This document shows positions 1 through 6,005 of a DNA stretch of 6,976 nucleotides, in pieces. Positions within the stretch are counted from its first letter, which is position 1; each line of letters opens with the position of its first letter. The position numbers were made by a program, and so were the translations under genes. This DNA is from Symbiobacteriaceae bacterium. Its GTDB lineage: Bacteria > Bacillota > JAAYKD01 > WRDA01. Under the pieces are notes generated by a model that was given only the letters and a program-made list of their open reading frames with translations, did not search any database and was not told the DNA's origin. Where the stretch lies: the NCBI GenBank assembly GCA_009779515.1, contig WREE01000106.1, forward strand, positions 1-6,976. Reading direction: 5' to 3'.

Positions 1-365
1 ACAGGGGTATGAGGGTTCAAAGCAACCCCGCTAAGGCATTTATACTTGCTGCTTTTGATGACTTGCAAGACCCGGTGTAGGTGTTTGCAGGCTTCCCAGT
101 GGACAGTGATATAGTCAGCACCGGCTTCCAGGCAAGAAGCAAGGTACCATTCAGGCTCCGTAACCATCAAGTGAACATCAATAGGTACGCCTAACTGACT
201 TTTTTTCAACATTTCTACTACCTTCGCTCCCATAGATATATTGGGCACGAAGTTGCCATCCATGATATCTACATGCAACCAATCAGCGCCGGCAGCACAA
301 ACCTGCTGGGCTTCCTGTTGCAGTTTACCAATATTAGCTGCCAAAAGAGAAGGCGCAATGAGCAT
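1..365 (-). CDS. rpe: Ribulose-phosphate 3-epimerase, N-terminal part (cut by window edge)
   Basis: This enzyme interconverts ribulose 5-phosphate and xylulose 5-phosphate in the cytosolic pentose phosphate pathway. About 121 of a usual 215-220 residues are visible and the 3' end lies outside the window. The N-terminus APSLLAAN, the block HVDIMDGNFVPN (residues 31-42) and DVHLMV (63-68) are family signatures. His31, Asp33 and His65 correspond to known metal ligands, with Asp33 also a catalytic acid/base. The visible part ends in a VALNPHTPV segment, where the family usually has NPATP. I chose the ATG at 365 because AAAGGAG lies 8 bases upstream and the protein then begins MLIAPS as relatives do. 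An in-frame ATG at 389 would add eight residues but has a poor ribosome site. The gene lies 51 bases after rsgA on the same strand, as in B. subtilis. Confidence 0.95.
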   Translation of the reverse strand, partial: MLIAPSLLAANIGKLQQEAQQVCAAGADWLHVDIMDGNFVPNISMGAKVVEMLKKSQLGVPIDVHLMVTEPEWYLASCLEAGADYITVHWEACKHLHRVLQVIKSSKYKCLSGVALNPHTP

Positions 366-373
366 TCGAGGCT

Positions 374-380
374 CTCCTTT
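374..380 (-). promoter_or_regulatory. Ribosome binding site deciding the rpe start
   Basis: AAAGGAG on the minus strand ends 8 bases before the ATG at 365. It favours that start over the in-frame ATG at 389, whose upstream sequence (TAGAGAT) is a weak match. Confidence 0.7.
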
Positions 381-416
381 CGGTGGCATATCTCTACAAG
401 TTAACCGGCTTACTTT

Positions 417-1307
417 CTATCTGTTACGACCCTCTTTTTGCAGCATTTCTTCCAACAAAATAAGATAGTTATTATATCGTTGCTGGGGTAGCGCTCCTGT
501 AGCCAACAAATCTTTGACCGCACAATCGTTCTCTTTGTAGTGGAGGCAGGAGCTGCCGAAATAACAATCTCCCAGAACGGGACGCATTTCTGGGTAATAG
601 GAAGCAAGGGAGCGACTGGGGGTAGCAGCACTCTCCAGCGAATAAAAACCAGGGGTATCCGCTACCATACTACCCCGAGCTAAAACCAGCAGCTGTACCT
701 GGCGGGTGGTATGTTTGCCCCGGCGTAACCTTGCCGAAACATCGCCGACTTCCAACTTCCAGCTGGGGTTAAGATGGTTCAAAAGGCTAGACTTACCCAC
801 TCCCGAAGGACCGGCTAAGACGGATATAGCTTCTTGCAACGCCTGGCGCAGCTCCCCTATCCCTTCGCCGGTGTTGGTTGAGCCGGTTATGGTTAGATAG
901 TCGGTATGCTCATACACAGCAATGTACTGTTGGGTCAAAGCCGAGGGAACCAAATCGGTTTTATTCAAAAATATAATAGGGCGGATTTCTTGTTGTTCCG
1001 CCATAAGGAGCAGCCGATCTAATAAAAGCCAATTAGGTTCAGGCAAAGAGCAAGAAAAAACCAGGACTACCTGGGAAATATTGGCTACCGGTGGGCGTAG
1101 CAAACGGTTCCGACGTGGAAACACCTGGGAAATCATCAGCTGCTCCCCTTCGTAGGAGCATACTACCCTATCTCCCACCAAGAGCTCTCCCCCATCCCGA
1201 CGTAGTTTTCCCCGCGCTCCTACTTGGAAAACTTCACCCTGGTCATTGATGACTTCAAAAAAACCTGCCACCCCACGGATAACGATGCCTTGTATCGTCT
1301 CTGACAT
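417..1307 (-). CDS. rsgA: Ribosome small-subunit-dependent GTPase A (RsgA/CpgA/YloQ)
   Basis: RsgA is a circularly permuted GTPase that acts late in 30S subunit maturation; GTP hydrolysis is stimulated by the 30S particle. The 296-residue protein has the expected order: an OB-fold (about 1-70), G4 NKTD (115-118), the P-loop GPSGVGKSS (166-174), the G2 switch region around GKHTT (197-201), G3 DTPG (217-220), then a zinc site made of Cys248, Cys254, His256 and Cys262 before CAVK. G4 preceding G1 is the hallmark permutation. The first zinc cysteine pair has five residues between, one more than the C-x4-C I recall from typical members; I cannot judge how rare this is. The ATG shares its A with the TGA of the kinase gene (TGATG) and lacks a strong ribosome site, so translation is probably coupled. 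In B. subtilis the orthologue CpgA is a known PrkC substrate, which fits the neighbourhood. Confidence 0.97.
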   Translation of the reverse strand: MSETIQGIVIRGVAGFFEVINDQGEVFQVGARGKLRRDGGELLVGDRVVCSYEGEQLMISQVFPRRNRLLRPPVANISQVVLVFSCSLPEPNWLLLDRLLLMAEQQEIRPIIFLNKTDLVPSALTQQYIAVYEHTDYLTITGSTNTGEGIGELRQALQEAISVLAGPSGVGKSSLLNHLNPSWKLEVGDVSARLRRGKHTTRQVQLLVLARGSMVADTPGFYSLESAATPSRSLASYYPEMRPVLGDCYFGSSCLHYKENDCAVKDLLATGALPQQRYNNYLILLEEMLQKEGRNR

Positions 1308-3151
1308 CAGCGGGTTTCCATATGGATGAGGACACCGTTGCGGTACACTCGGATAACTGCTGGAGGCTCAACGGGAATATTCAAGCGGCGAGGAAGGCTG
1401 TTAGCGGGGAAGGATTGTTCATAGACCACTCTGGACGGTTCGACAATCGACTGGTCATCCACCTCCACCCTAATCACCTGAAGAGCAGGCTCGCTGTCAA
1501 AGGTAATAACTAGCTCTACCTCTCCCTGAGTCGGGTTAGTCCAAAGCTCTACCCGAGAATTTTTCGCCACCATTTCTCCCGCCTGAGGGAGCTGAGCGGT
1601 AATAGCTCCTGGTGAGTAAGCAGCATCGGCGCGTATTTTCGGTGTATCCACCGCCGGCAACAGTTCCAGCTGCTCCAGCACCTTACGGGCATCATCAAAG
1701 GACATCCCCAGCACCAAGGGCATCTGCACCCTTTGCGGACCGCTGGAAATAATGAGAGTAACTTCTGCTCCTTCGGCAAGCATGGTGTTAGCTTCGGGAA
1801 TTTGTTGCATAACTATATTTTCTGGAACTGTAGCGCTGTGCTCCATTTTGGGAGTTATCAGGAGCTTTTTAGCAGATAAAACCAAATTAGCCTGTTGCTC
1901 ACTTTGACCAACCACGTTAGGAAAAGGAAAGGTTTCCTTACCAAGGGATACCACTAAACCAACTTCACTACCTGTGAAGCTATTTAAACCCGGCTGCATA
2001 TCCTGACGGATAATTTGCCCCTCGGGTATACGGCTATCATATACCTCTTCGGAAATAACCCCTAGGAAACCGGTTTCCTGAAGTTTTTCGAGACCTGCTT
2101 GGATGTGCATGCCGACGACATTGGGCATGGAAGCTGTTTGCCGTTTCGGTATGAGAAGCTCCCAAGCGCCATAAAGAGCACCTCCGATAAGACAAGCCAA
2201 GAGGGAAAAGGTTAAAAGCCAGCGCAGCAGTTGGTTGCTCAAACGTTTTTCCAGTTGGTTAGCGCTATCGTTGCGAGTAAAACGACGTAACCGCCTGAGC
2301 AGACTGGATTCCTCTAGCTCTGGTAACTCTTCTATGACCTGCTCTAAATCGTCGCGTACATCCAGAGCGTGGCGATAACGATTACGAGGGTCTTTAGCCA
2401 GCAAGGTAATGACCACATCCTCCAAAGCAGCAGGAATATCCGGACGCCACTCGCTGAGAGGGAGGGGTTCCTCCTGGGTATGTTTCATGATGATAGCTAC
2501 GGGAGAATCTCCTTGAAAAGGGACGACTCCGCTGATCATTTCGTACAGAACAACCCCCAGGGAATAGAGGTCAGATTGTTCGGTAATAGGCTCCCCTTTG
2601 GCTTGCTCCGGCGAAAGATAATGTACCGAACCGATAACATTGCGCGTGTTAACCAAAGTTGAAGTGGTAACTAAAACCGCGATACCAAAGTCGGTTATTT
2701 TAACAGTATCGTCGGAAGCGACCAATATATTTTGAGGTTTGATATCGCGGTGAACGATTTTGTTAGCATGGGCGTAGCTTAAGCCATCGATGATTTGCAG
2801 AGCAATATATAGTATACGTTCGTAACTTAGTTGTTCTCCCGAAATTAGCTGTTGCAAGTTGACCCCATCAACATACTCCATCACCAGATAGTAAGGCTCA
2901 CTGGCGGCGTTGACATCGTAAAACTCCACCAAGTGAGGGTGATGCAAACGCAAAGAGGCTTCAGCTTCTCGCCGAAAGCGGCGGATAAAATCCTCGTCGG
3001 AGAGATGCTCCTGGCGCAATATTTTAACTGCTACAATGCGTCGCTCCAGAAGATCCCGTGCGCGGTAGACCACCGCCATACCGCCATCGCCGATTTTTTC
3101 TAAAACTTCATATCGTTCATCGAGAGTGCGACCTCCCATACCTCCCATCAC
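1307..3151 (-). CDS. prkC: Membrane Ser/Thr protein kinase with three PASTA domains (PrkC/Stk family)
   Basis: This is a Hanks-type kinase of 614 residues with the usual PrkC layout. The cytosolic kinase domain (about 14-275) has the glycine loop GDGGMAVVY (21-29), Lys43, Glu62, the catalytic HRDIKPQN (134-141) with Asp136, DFG (154-156) and SPE (180-182). The activation loop carries Thr162, Thr163, Thr165 and Thr169, likely autophosphorylation sites. A basic juxtamembrane stretch leads to one transmembrane helix (about 308-334). Outside follow three PASTA repeats (about 341-405, 409-472, 475-539) and a C-terminal beta-rich tail (about 545-614). In relatives PASTA domains sense muropeptides or lipid II, linking wall state to dormancy exit and growth. 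The start is taken as GTG at 3151, giving a four-base GTGA overlap with the phosphatase gene. An ATG directly after it (3148) is equally in frame. Its cognate phosphatase lies upstream and the probable substrate RsgA downstream. Confidence 0.96.
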   Translation of the reverse strand: MMGGMGGRTLDERYEVLEKIGDGGMAVVYRARDLLERRIVAVKILRQEHLSDEDFIRRFRREAEASLRLHHPHLVEFYDVNAASEPYYLVMEYVDGVNLQQLISGEQLSYERILYIALQIIDGLSYAHANKIVHRDIKPQNILVASDDTVKITDFGIAVLVTTSTLVNTRNVIGSVHYLSPEQAKGEPITEQSDLYSLGVVLYEMISGVVPFQGDSPVAIIMKHTQEEPLPLSEWRPDIPAALEDVVITLLAKDPRNRYRHALDVRDDLEQVIEELPELEESSLLRRLRRFTRNDSANQLEKRLSNQLLRWLLTFSLLACLIGGALYGAWELLIPKRQTASMPNVVGMHIQAGLEKLQETGFLGVISEEVYDSRIPEGQIIRQDMQPGLNSFTGSEVGLVVSLGKETFPFPNVVGQSEQQANLVLSAKKLLITPKMEHSATVPENIVMQQIPEANTMLAEGAEVTLIISSGPQRVQMPLVLGMSFDDARKVLEQLELLPAVDTPKIRADAAYSPGAITAQLPQAGEMVAKNSRVELWTNPTQGEVELVITFDSEPALQVIRVEVDDQSIVEPSRVVYEQSFPANSLPRRLNIPVEPPAVIRVYRNGVLIHMETR

Positions 3152-3951
3152 AGGAGCGACCCCTCCTCCCTTCTGGGGCGGTAGCCAACAATGATTACCG
3201 TGATATTATCTTCGCCACCCCTGTTGTTGGCTAGACTTATCAACTGGTGTACCTGATCGTAGGGGTCTCCGTCCTGCTGAATTACCGCGGAAATATCTTC
3301 GTCAGAGATCATACTGCTTAAACCATCACTGCACAGGAGTAGCTTGGAATTGGGAGCCAACTCCATACTTTTGGTCTCCACCGTAATATCCCAAGCGGCT
3401 CCCAGGGCTTGGGTGATCATGTTGCGTTTGGGATGGTACCTGGCTTCCAGATCGGTGATTTGCCCCTGACGCTGCAGCTCTGCTACCAGGGAATGGTCAC
3501 TGGTAACCTGATACAACCTTTCCCCATCGAAATGATACAAACGGCTATCTCCTACATGCACCACATGCACTATCCTTTGGCACTCCACAGCGGCGGTTAG
3601 CGTTGTACCCATATCTGGCAACCCCAATGTTGCCTGAGCCTCAATGACTTTGGTATTGGTTTGTAGGACTAAGCTACGAAGCAGTTCACCCCAACCCTGG
3701 GGATGATCGGTAGCCGGCCAATCTTCATGGCATTCCCACAAAGCACGACGGAAGAAGGTAGCGGCAACACGTGCAGCTACATCACCTCCCTGGTAGCCTC
3801 CCATACCATCGGCAACTAAAAATAAATGAACCGGATCTCCTGCTGCAGTAATTAAGCCCAGGGTGCCTGCAAAGAGAGCATCCTGATTATCACTGCGCAC
3901 TAGTCCGGTATCAGTACCTTCAGCATAGACGAGATCCAATTGGCTAGCCAT
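3148..3951 (-). CDS. prpC: PP2C-family Ser/Thr protein phosphatase (PrpC/Stp)
   Basis: This metal-dependent phosphatase of 267 residues, about the usual length, removes phosphate from the partner kinase and its substrates in the cytosol. PPM/PP2C motifs occur in order: RSDNQD (19-24, the usual RxxNxD), VADGMGG (46-52), GTTLTAA (115-121), HVGDSRLY (132-139), TSDHSLV (150-156), NMITQALG (177-184), CSDGL (207-211) and GGEDNIT (245-251). Asp24, Asp48, Asp209 and Asp248 are the expected Mn/Mg ligands, so the enzyme should be active. No signal peptide or membrane segment is seen. AGAGGG lies 8 bases before the ATG, which begins one base after the rlmN stop. The stop TGA overlaps the start of the kinase gene. 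Such phosphatase-kinase pairs are conserved across Firmicutes. Confidence 0.97.
   Translation of the reverse strand: MASQLDLVYAEGTDTGLVRSDNQDALFAGTLGLITAAGDPVHLFLVADGMGGYQGGDVAARVAATFFRRALWECHEDWPATDHPQGWGELLRSLVLQTNTKVIEAQATLGLPDMGTTLTAAVECQRIVHVVHVGDSRLYHFDGERLYQVTSDHSLVAELQRQGQITDLEARYHPKRNMITQALGAAWDITVETKSMELAPNSKLLLCSDGLSSMISDEDISAVIQQDGDPYDQVHQLISLANNRGGEDNITVIIVGYRPRREEGSLL
3152..3167 (-). promoter_or_regulatory. prkC ribosome site inside a small inverted repeat
   Basis: The minus strand reads AGGAG, GGGTCG, CTCCT, directly before the GTG start. The Shine-Dalgarno core AGGAG is the exact complement of CTCCT beside the start codon, so a 5-bp hairpin could hide it until ribosomes finishing the phosphatase gene open it. 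The pairing is visible; the regulatory role is inference. Confidence 0.35.
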
Positions 3952-3952
3952 T

Positions 3953-5053
3953 TTAACTACCCTCTTTCCGCTCCGCTGCAGGAATGCTCTTACTCATTTG
4001 CCTTAATTGCCCACATGCAGCGGAGATATCGCTCCCCATTTCTCGTCTTAGGGTGGTAGTTACCCCCGCCTCCTGCAAGATAGTAGTAAAGGCTTGGGTA
4101 TTCTGGAGGGAGCTGCGTTGCCAGGATCTGGGAGCTTTCTCCGAGCCTGGAGGGTTATAGGGAATAAGATTAAGATGCACCAGATGCCCTTTCAGTAATC
4201 GCGCCAGTTCTCGGGCTTGACTGGCGCTATCGTTGACACCACTGATAAGGCAATACTCCACAGTAGCCCGGCGTCTGGTGGTTTCGACATAGCGCCATAA
4301 AGCTCCCAACACTTCAGAGATACTGAATTTGGTAGCGCCAGGCACTAATTGGTGGCGCAGAGTATCGTCGGGAGCATGGAGGGAGAGGGAAAGGTTCAGA
4401 GGTAGTTTTAAATGGCGTAGCTTTTCCATTTGGGGTACCAAGCCGATAGTTGATAAAGTAATATTGCGGTACGAGATACCCAACCCCCAACTAGCATTGG
4501 CAATAGTCAGGGCTTTGTGTACTTGCTCAAAGTTATCCAAAGGCTCCCCCATGCCCATGAGAACCAGGTGAGATACCCGATGACCCTCCCCTTGAGGCAG
4601 AGCCAGGCGGCGCAGGATAAGGATCTGAGCCAGTATCTCTCCCGCACTGAGGTTGCGTTGCCAACCCCCGGATCCCGATGCACAAAAGAGGCAGCTCATA
4701 CGACACCCCACCTGAGTAGATAGACAAACGGAGTTGCCGTAACTGTAACTCATCAGGACGCATTCTGCCTGGGCTGTATCATCGTAGGTTAGCAGCGCTT
4801 TCCAGACGGGATCCTCTTTGCTGGCTAAAAACCTAGTTACTTCAGGGTAACCCAAAGAACCGGTTTCCGCAAGAAGTTGGCGTAAACCGAGAGAAAAGTT
4901 GGTTATTGCGGCAAAATCGGTAACACCTTTCTTATAGAGCCAATCTGCCATTTGGTGGTCACGATATCCGTCTAATCCTAAAGTTAGAAAAGCATCTCGC
5001 ATTTCCGGTAACGACATCCCTAACCAGGTGGTTGGGGTTTCCTTCTGTTGCAT
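3953..5053 (-). CDS. rlmN: Dual-specificity 23S rRNA/tRNA adenine-C2 methyltransferase, radical SAM
   Basis: RlmN methylates C2 of A2503 in 23S rRNA, and A37 of some tRNAs, by a radical SAM mechanism using a methyl-cysteine intermediate. The 366-residue protein has the 4Fe-4S motif GCRMSCLFC with Cys117, Cys121 and Cys124, GMGEPLDN (167-174), STIGLVP (201-207), SLHAPDD (224-230), the LIPYNP segment (296-301), and Cys347 in SAACGQL as the methyl-carrying cysteine. Cys110 just before the cluster motif and Glu97 also match conserved positions. Absence of Cys at the Cfr-specific positions was not tested, but the operon context favours RlmN over Cfr. The ATG lies two bases after the DUF1653 stop, with AGGT shortly upstream, so translation is likely coupled. 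It is the first gene of the rlmN-prpC-prkC-rsgA-rpe block conserved in Firmicutes. Confidence 0.97.
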   Translation of the reverse strand: MQQKETPTTWLGMSLPEMRDAFLTLGLDGYRDHQMADWLYKKGVTDFAAITNFSLGLRQLLAETGSLGYPEVTRFLASKEDPVWKALLTYDDTAQAECVLMSYSYGNSVCLSTQVGCRMSCLFCASGSGGWQRNLSAGEILAQILILRRLALPQGEGHRVSHLVLMGMGEPLDNFEQVHKALTIANASWGLGISYRNITLSTIGLVPQMEKLRHLKLPLNLSLSLHAPDDTLRHQLVPGATKFSISEVLGALWRYVETTRRRATVEYCLISGVNDSASQARELARLLKGHLVHLNLIPYNPPGSEKAPRSWQRSSLQNTQAFTTILQEAGVTTTLRREMGSDISAACGQLRQMSKSIPAAERKEGS

Positions 5054-5055
5054 AG

Positions 5056-5283
5056 CTACCTGGTAGTATCTTCAATAAAGAGGAAACGCGGTACTAGCAC
5101 TCCATCTACATCCACCAGCTCGTTCCACATACTAAGGGGGCGTGCCCAAAGATGACCATCATCTTCCAGAGACTGATAGATAGCCAACCGTTCCAAGGTC
5201 TCCGAATGGGTTGCTGTTCCCAGTAACAGGTAGTACCGCCCTTTGTAATGCCGATACTTTCCTTGGCGTGGATCTTCAACCAA
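5056..5283 (-). CDS. DUF1653 family small protein, TTG start
   Basis: A 75-residue cytosolic protein matching the DUF1653 family, whose function is not established. Recognisable family blocks are YRHYKG (10-15), THSETLE (25-31), LWARPLSMW (45-53) and VPRF (64-67). It has no cysteine, signal peptide or membrane segment. The start is TTG at 5283: AGGAGG lies 8 bases upstream and no ATG is available in frame, so a caller restricted to ATG would miss or shorten it. It sits 20 bases after the thioredoxin-like selenoprotein gene and two bases before rlmN, so it is probably cotranscribed with both. This position gives no clear hint of function. Confidence 0.9.
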   Translation of the reverse strand: MVEDPRQGKYRHYKGRYYLLLGTATHSETLERLAIYQSLEDDGHLWARPLSMWNELVDVDGVLVPRFLFIEDTTR

Positions 5284-5290
5284 ATGCGCT

Positions 5291-5299
5291 TCCTCCTTT
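5291..5299 (-). promoter_or_regulatory. Strong ribosome site supporting the TTG start of the DUF1653 gene
   Basis: AAAGGAGGA on the minus strand, with AGGAGG (5292-5297) 8 bases before TTG at 5283. It makes this start far more likely than any downstream codon. Confidence 0.75.
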
Positions 5300-5303
5300 G
5301 GGC

Positions 5304-5567
5304 TTATACTAAAGCAGCTCGCAGCACTGCCTCCAGCTTTTCCTTGGTAGCCACACCTTCGTGCAGCTTCTCCCCTCCCACAAAATAAGTAGGTACATAA
5401 TAATAATCGTAGCTGTCTGCCAGTTGAGGTTCCTTCTGTTCGTCGATAGTGGTAATGAGCAAACCAGACAGCTCTTGGTAACTCTCCTGTAGCTCCTTAA
5501 CCCATGCAAATGCACGGACGCAGTGAGGTCAAGTAGGGATATAGAACATCATAATGTCTTTCGGCAT
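5304..5567 (-). CDS. Thioredoxin/glutaredoxin-like selenoprotein (UxxC active site, in-frame TGA)
   Basis: Reading through one in-frame TGA (5529-5531, codon 13) gives a full 87-residue protein ending at TAA. It begins MPKDIMMFYIPT, then TGA, then PHC. A beta strand followed by CxxC at residues 10-16 is the thioredoxin-fold active site, and the TGA stands exactly for the N-terminal, nucleophilic cysteine. Residues 51-64 (DYYYVPTYFVGG, with cis-proline candidate Pro59) and the LHEGV segment further support the fold, and resemble Cys-containing clostridial homologues I recall. AAGGAGG lies 8 bases before the ATG. Both sides of the TGA look intact and coding, so a selenocysteine residue (Sec13) paired with Cys16 is the best reading. 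The protein would be a cytosolic thiol-disulfide or selenol oxidoreductase; its partner is unknown. UGA is a normal stop elsewhere here (prpC, prkC), so general code change is unlikely. A nonsense mutation or sequencing error remains possible. Confidence 0.86.
5500..5519 (-). promoter_or_regulatory. Candidate bacterial SECIS stem-loop
   Basis: Starting 10 bases after the TGA, GTCCGTGC, loop ATTT, GCATGGGT can pair over 8 bp, three of them G-U. After a 2x2 mismatch, two more pairs are possible. The loop starts at +18 from the TGA, close to the spacing I recall for E. coli fdhF and within the range usual for bacterial SECIS elements. The loop lacks the guanine often seen in its first positions, so recognition by SelB is unproven. 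Confidence 0.5.
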
Positions 5568-5573
5568 ATACAA

Positions 5574-5580
5574 AACCTCC
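5574..5580 (-). promoter_or_regulatory. Ribosome binding site of the selenoprotein gene
   Basis: AAGGAGG on the minus strand followed by 8 bases and ATG at 5567. Its quality shows that the short frame before the TGA is really translated, which supports read-through rather than chance. Confidence 0.75.
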
Positions 5581-5584
5581 TTAC

Positions 5585-5620
5585 AAAAAAACCGAAGCCA
5601 CACCGAGGTTGAAGTCGGTT
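5585..5620 (-). terminator. Terminator-like hairpin after the tRNA pair
   Basis: On the minus strand AACCGA pairs with TCGGTT (6 bp, about 24-base loop) directly followed by a T run. The same AACCGA can alternatively pair with an earlier TCGGT copy in the loop. It lies between tRNA-Leu and the selenoprotein gene, so it may end tRNA transcription or attenuate read-through into the operon. No separate promoter is evident between it and the gene. The stem is short, so confidence is moderate. Confidence 0.45.
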
Positions 5621-5639
5621 GGGATCGGAAAGCAATACG

Positions 5640-5724
5640 TGGTGCGGGTAACAGGAGTTGAACCTGCACGGATCTCTCCACCAGATCCTAAGTCTGGCGC
5701 GTCTGCCAATTCCGCCATACCCGC
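5640..5724 (-). tRNA. tRNA-Leu (anticodon TAG)
   Basis: An 85-base tRNA including encoded CCA (5640-5642). The acceptor arms GCGGGTA and TACCCGC pair fully with discriminator A. The anticodon stem CCAGA/TCTGG encloses CTTAGGA, giving anticodon TAG (5688-5690) for CUA leucine codons. The long variable arm (GGA-GAGA-TCC) is class II, as expected for leucine. The T loop is TTCAACT. Confidence 0.96.
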
Positions 5725-5746
5725 AAACGCCTACATTTTGGAAAAA

Positions 5747-5823
5747 TGGCGCGCTCGGCAGGATTCGAACCTGCGACCTTTTGGTTCGTAGCCAAACACT
5801 CTATCCAGCTGAGCTACGAGCGC
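5747..5823 (-). tRNA. tRNA-Arg (anticodon ACG)
   Basis: A 77-base tRNA including encoded CCA (5747-5749). The acceptor arms GCGCTCG and CGAGCGC pair fully with discriminator G. The stem TTTGG/CCAAA encloses CTACGAA, giving anticodon ACG (5787-5789), normally edited to ICG to read CGN arginine codons. The T arm GCAGG-TTCGAAT-CCTGC is canonical. It lies 22 bases upstream of tRNA-Leu and the two are probably cotranscribed. I found no convincing promoter upstream, only a TATTAT about 20 bases before it without a good -35. Confidence 0.97.
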
Positions 5824-5928
5824 ACTAGGAGTAATAATACAGTTGCCAGGCTATAGTTCGCCTCAGCCCTAGATGATTCCTTCATACGAGAAAAGGTTTT
5901 TATTTTAATTCCATACATATTTAAGGTT

Positions 5929-5956
5929 TAGGATTAGTCCACTAGCACTAATCCTA
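5929..5956. repeat. Perfect 10-bp inverted repeat
   Basis: TAGGATTAGT, 8-base spacer, ACTAATCCTA. Neither side has a T run, so it is not a normal intrinsic terminator. It lies between the tRNA leader and the mobile-element remnant and could be an operator, an element end or an RNA hairpin; nothing decides between these. Confidence 0.6.
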
Positions 5957-5971
5957 TCGTCAAACCAGCAA

Positions 5972-6005
5972 CCACCCAGGCTTCAGTGTACTGAAACCCA
6001 GGTGG
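5972..6005. repeat. Interrupted hairpin at the end of the TnpW-like frame
   Basis: CCACC and GGTGG enclose a second inverted repeat TTCAGT-GT-ACTGAA, with unpaired five-base flanks on both sides. It overlaps the stop codon of the TnpW-like frame. No T run follows. Function unknown. Confidence 0.4.

Noticed and set aside
366..389. Earlier in-frame ATG (389) as the rpe start
   Set aside because: Its ribosome site is weak, the added eight residues do not match the family, and they would cover the good site serving the ATG at 365.
1307..3951. UGA reassigned to a sense codon in this organism
   Set aside because: prpC and prkC both end at TGA exactly where their families end, with the next gene starting at once, so UGA acts as a normal stop.
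5309..5515. Minus-strand frame of 68 codons starting MHLHGL
   Set aside because: It is an out-of-frame shadow of the selenoprotein gene, with no ribosome site and no family resemblance.
5304..5567. Treating the thioredoxin-like gene as a plain pseudogene with a nonsense codon
   Set aside because: The only stop falls on the catalytic cysteine codon, the frame is otherwise intact, the ribosome site is strong and a stem-loop follows. A random nonsense mutation would rarely hit that codon. Not fully excluded without genome data.
5609..5791. Plus-strand frame containing GVEPARISPPD and RQDSNLRPFGS
   Set aside because: This is the known artefact of translating the reverse strand of tRNA-Leu and tRNA-Arg genes.
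5640..5823. One of the tRNAs being tRNA-Sec (selC)
   Set aside because: Anticodons are TAG and ACG, not TCA, and the acceptor stems have the ordinary 7 bp.
5747..5823. tRNA-Arg as the attachment site of the mobile remnant
   Set aside because: Integrases usually use the tRNA 3' end, which here faces tRNA-Leu. The remnant lies on the 5' side and no duplicated tRNA end is visible.
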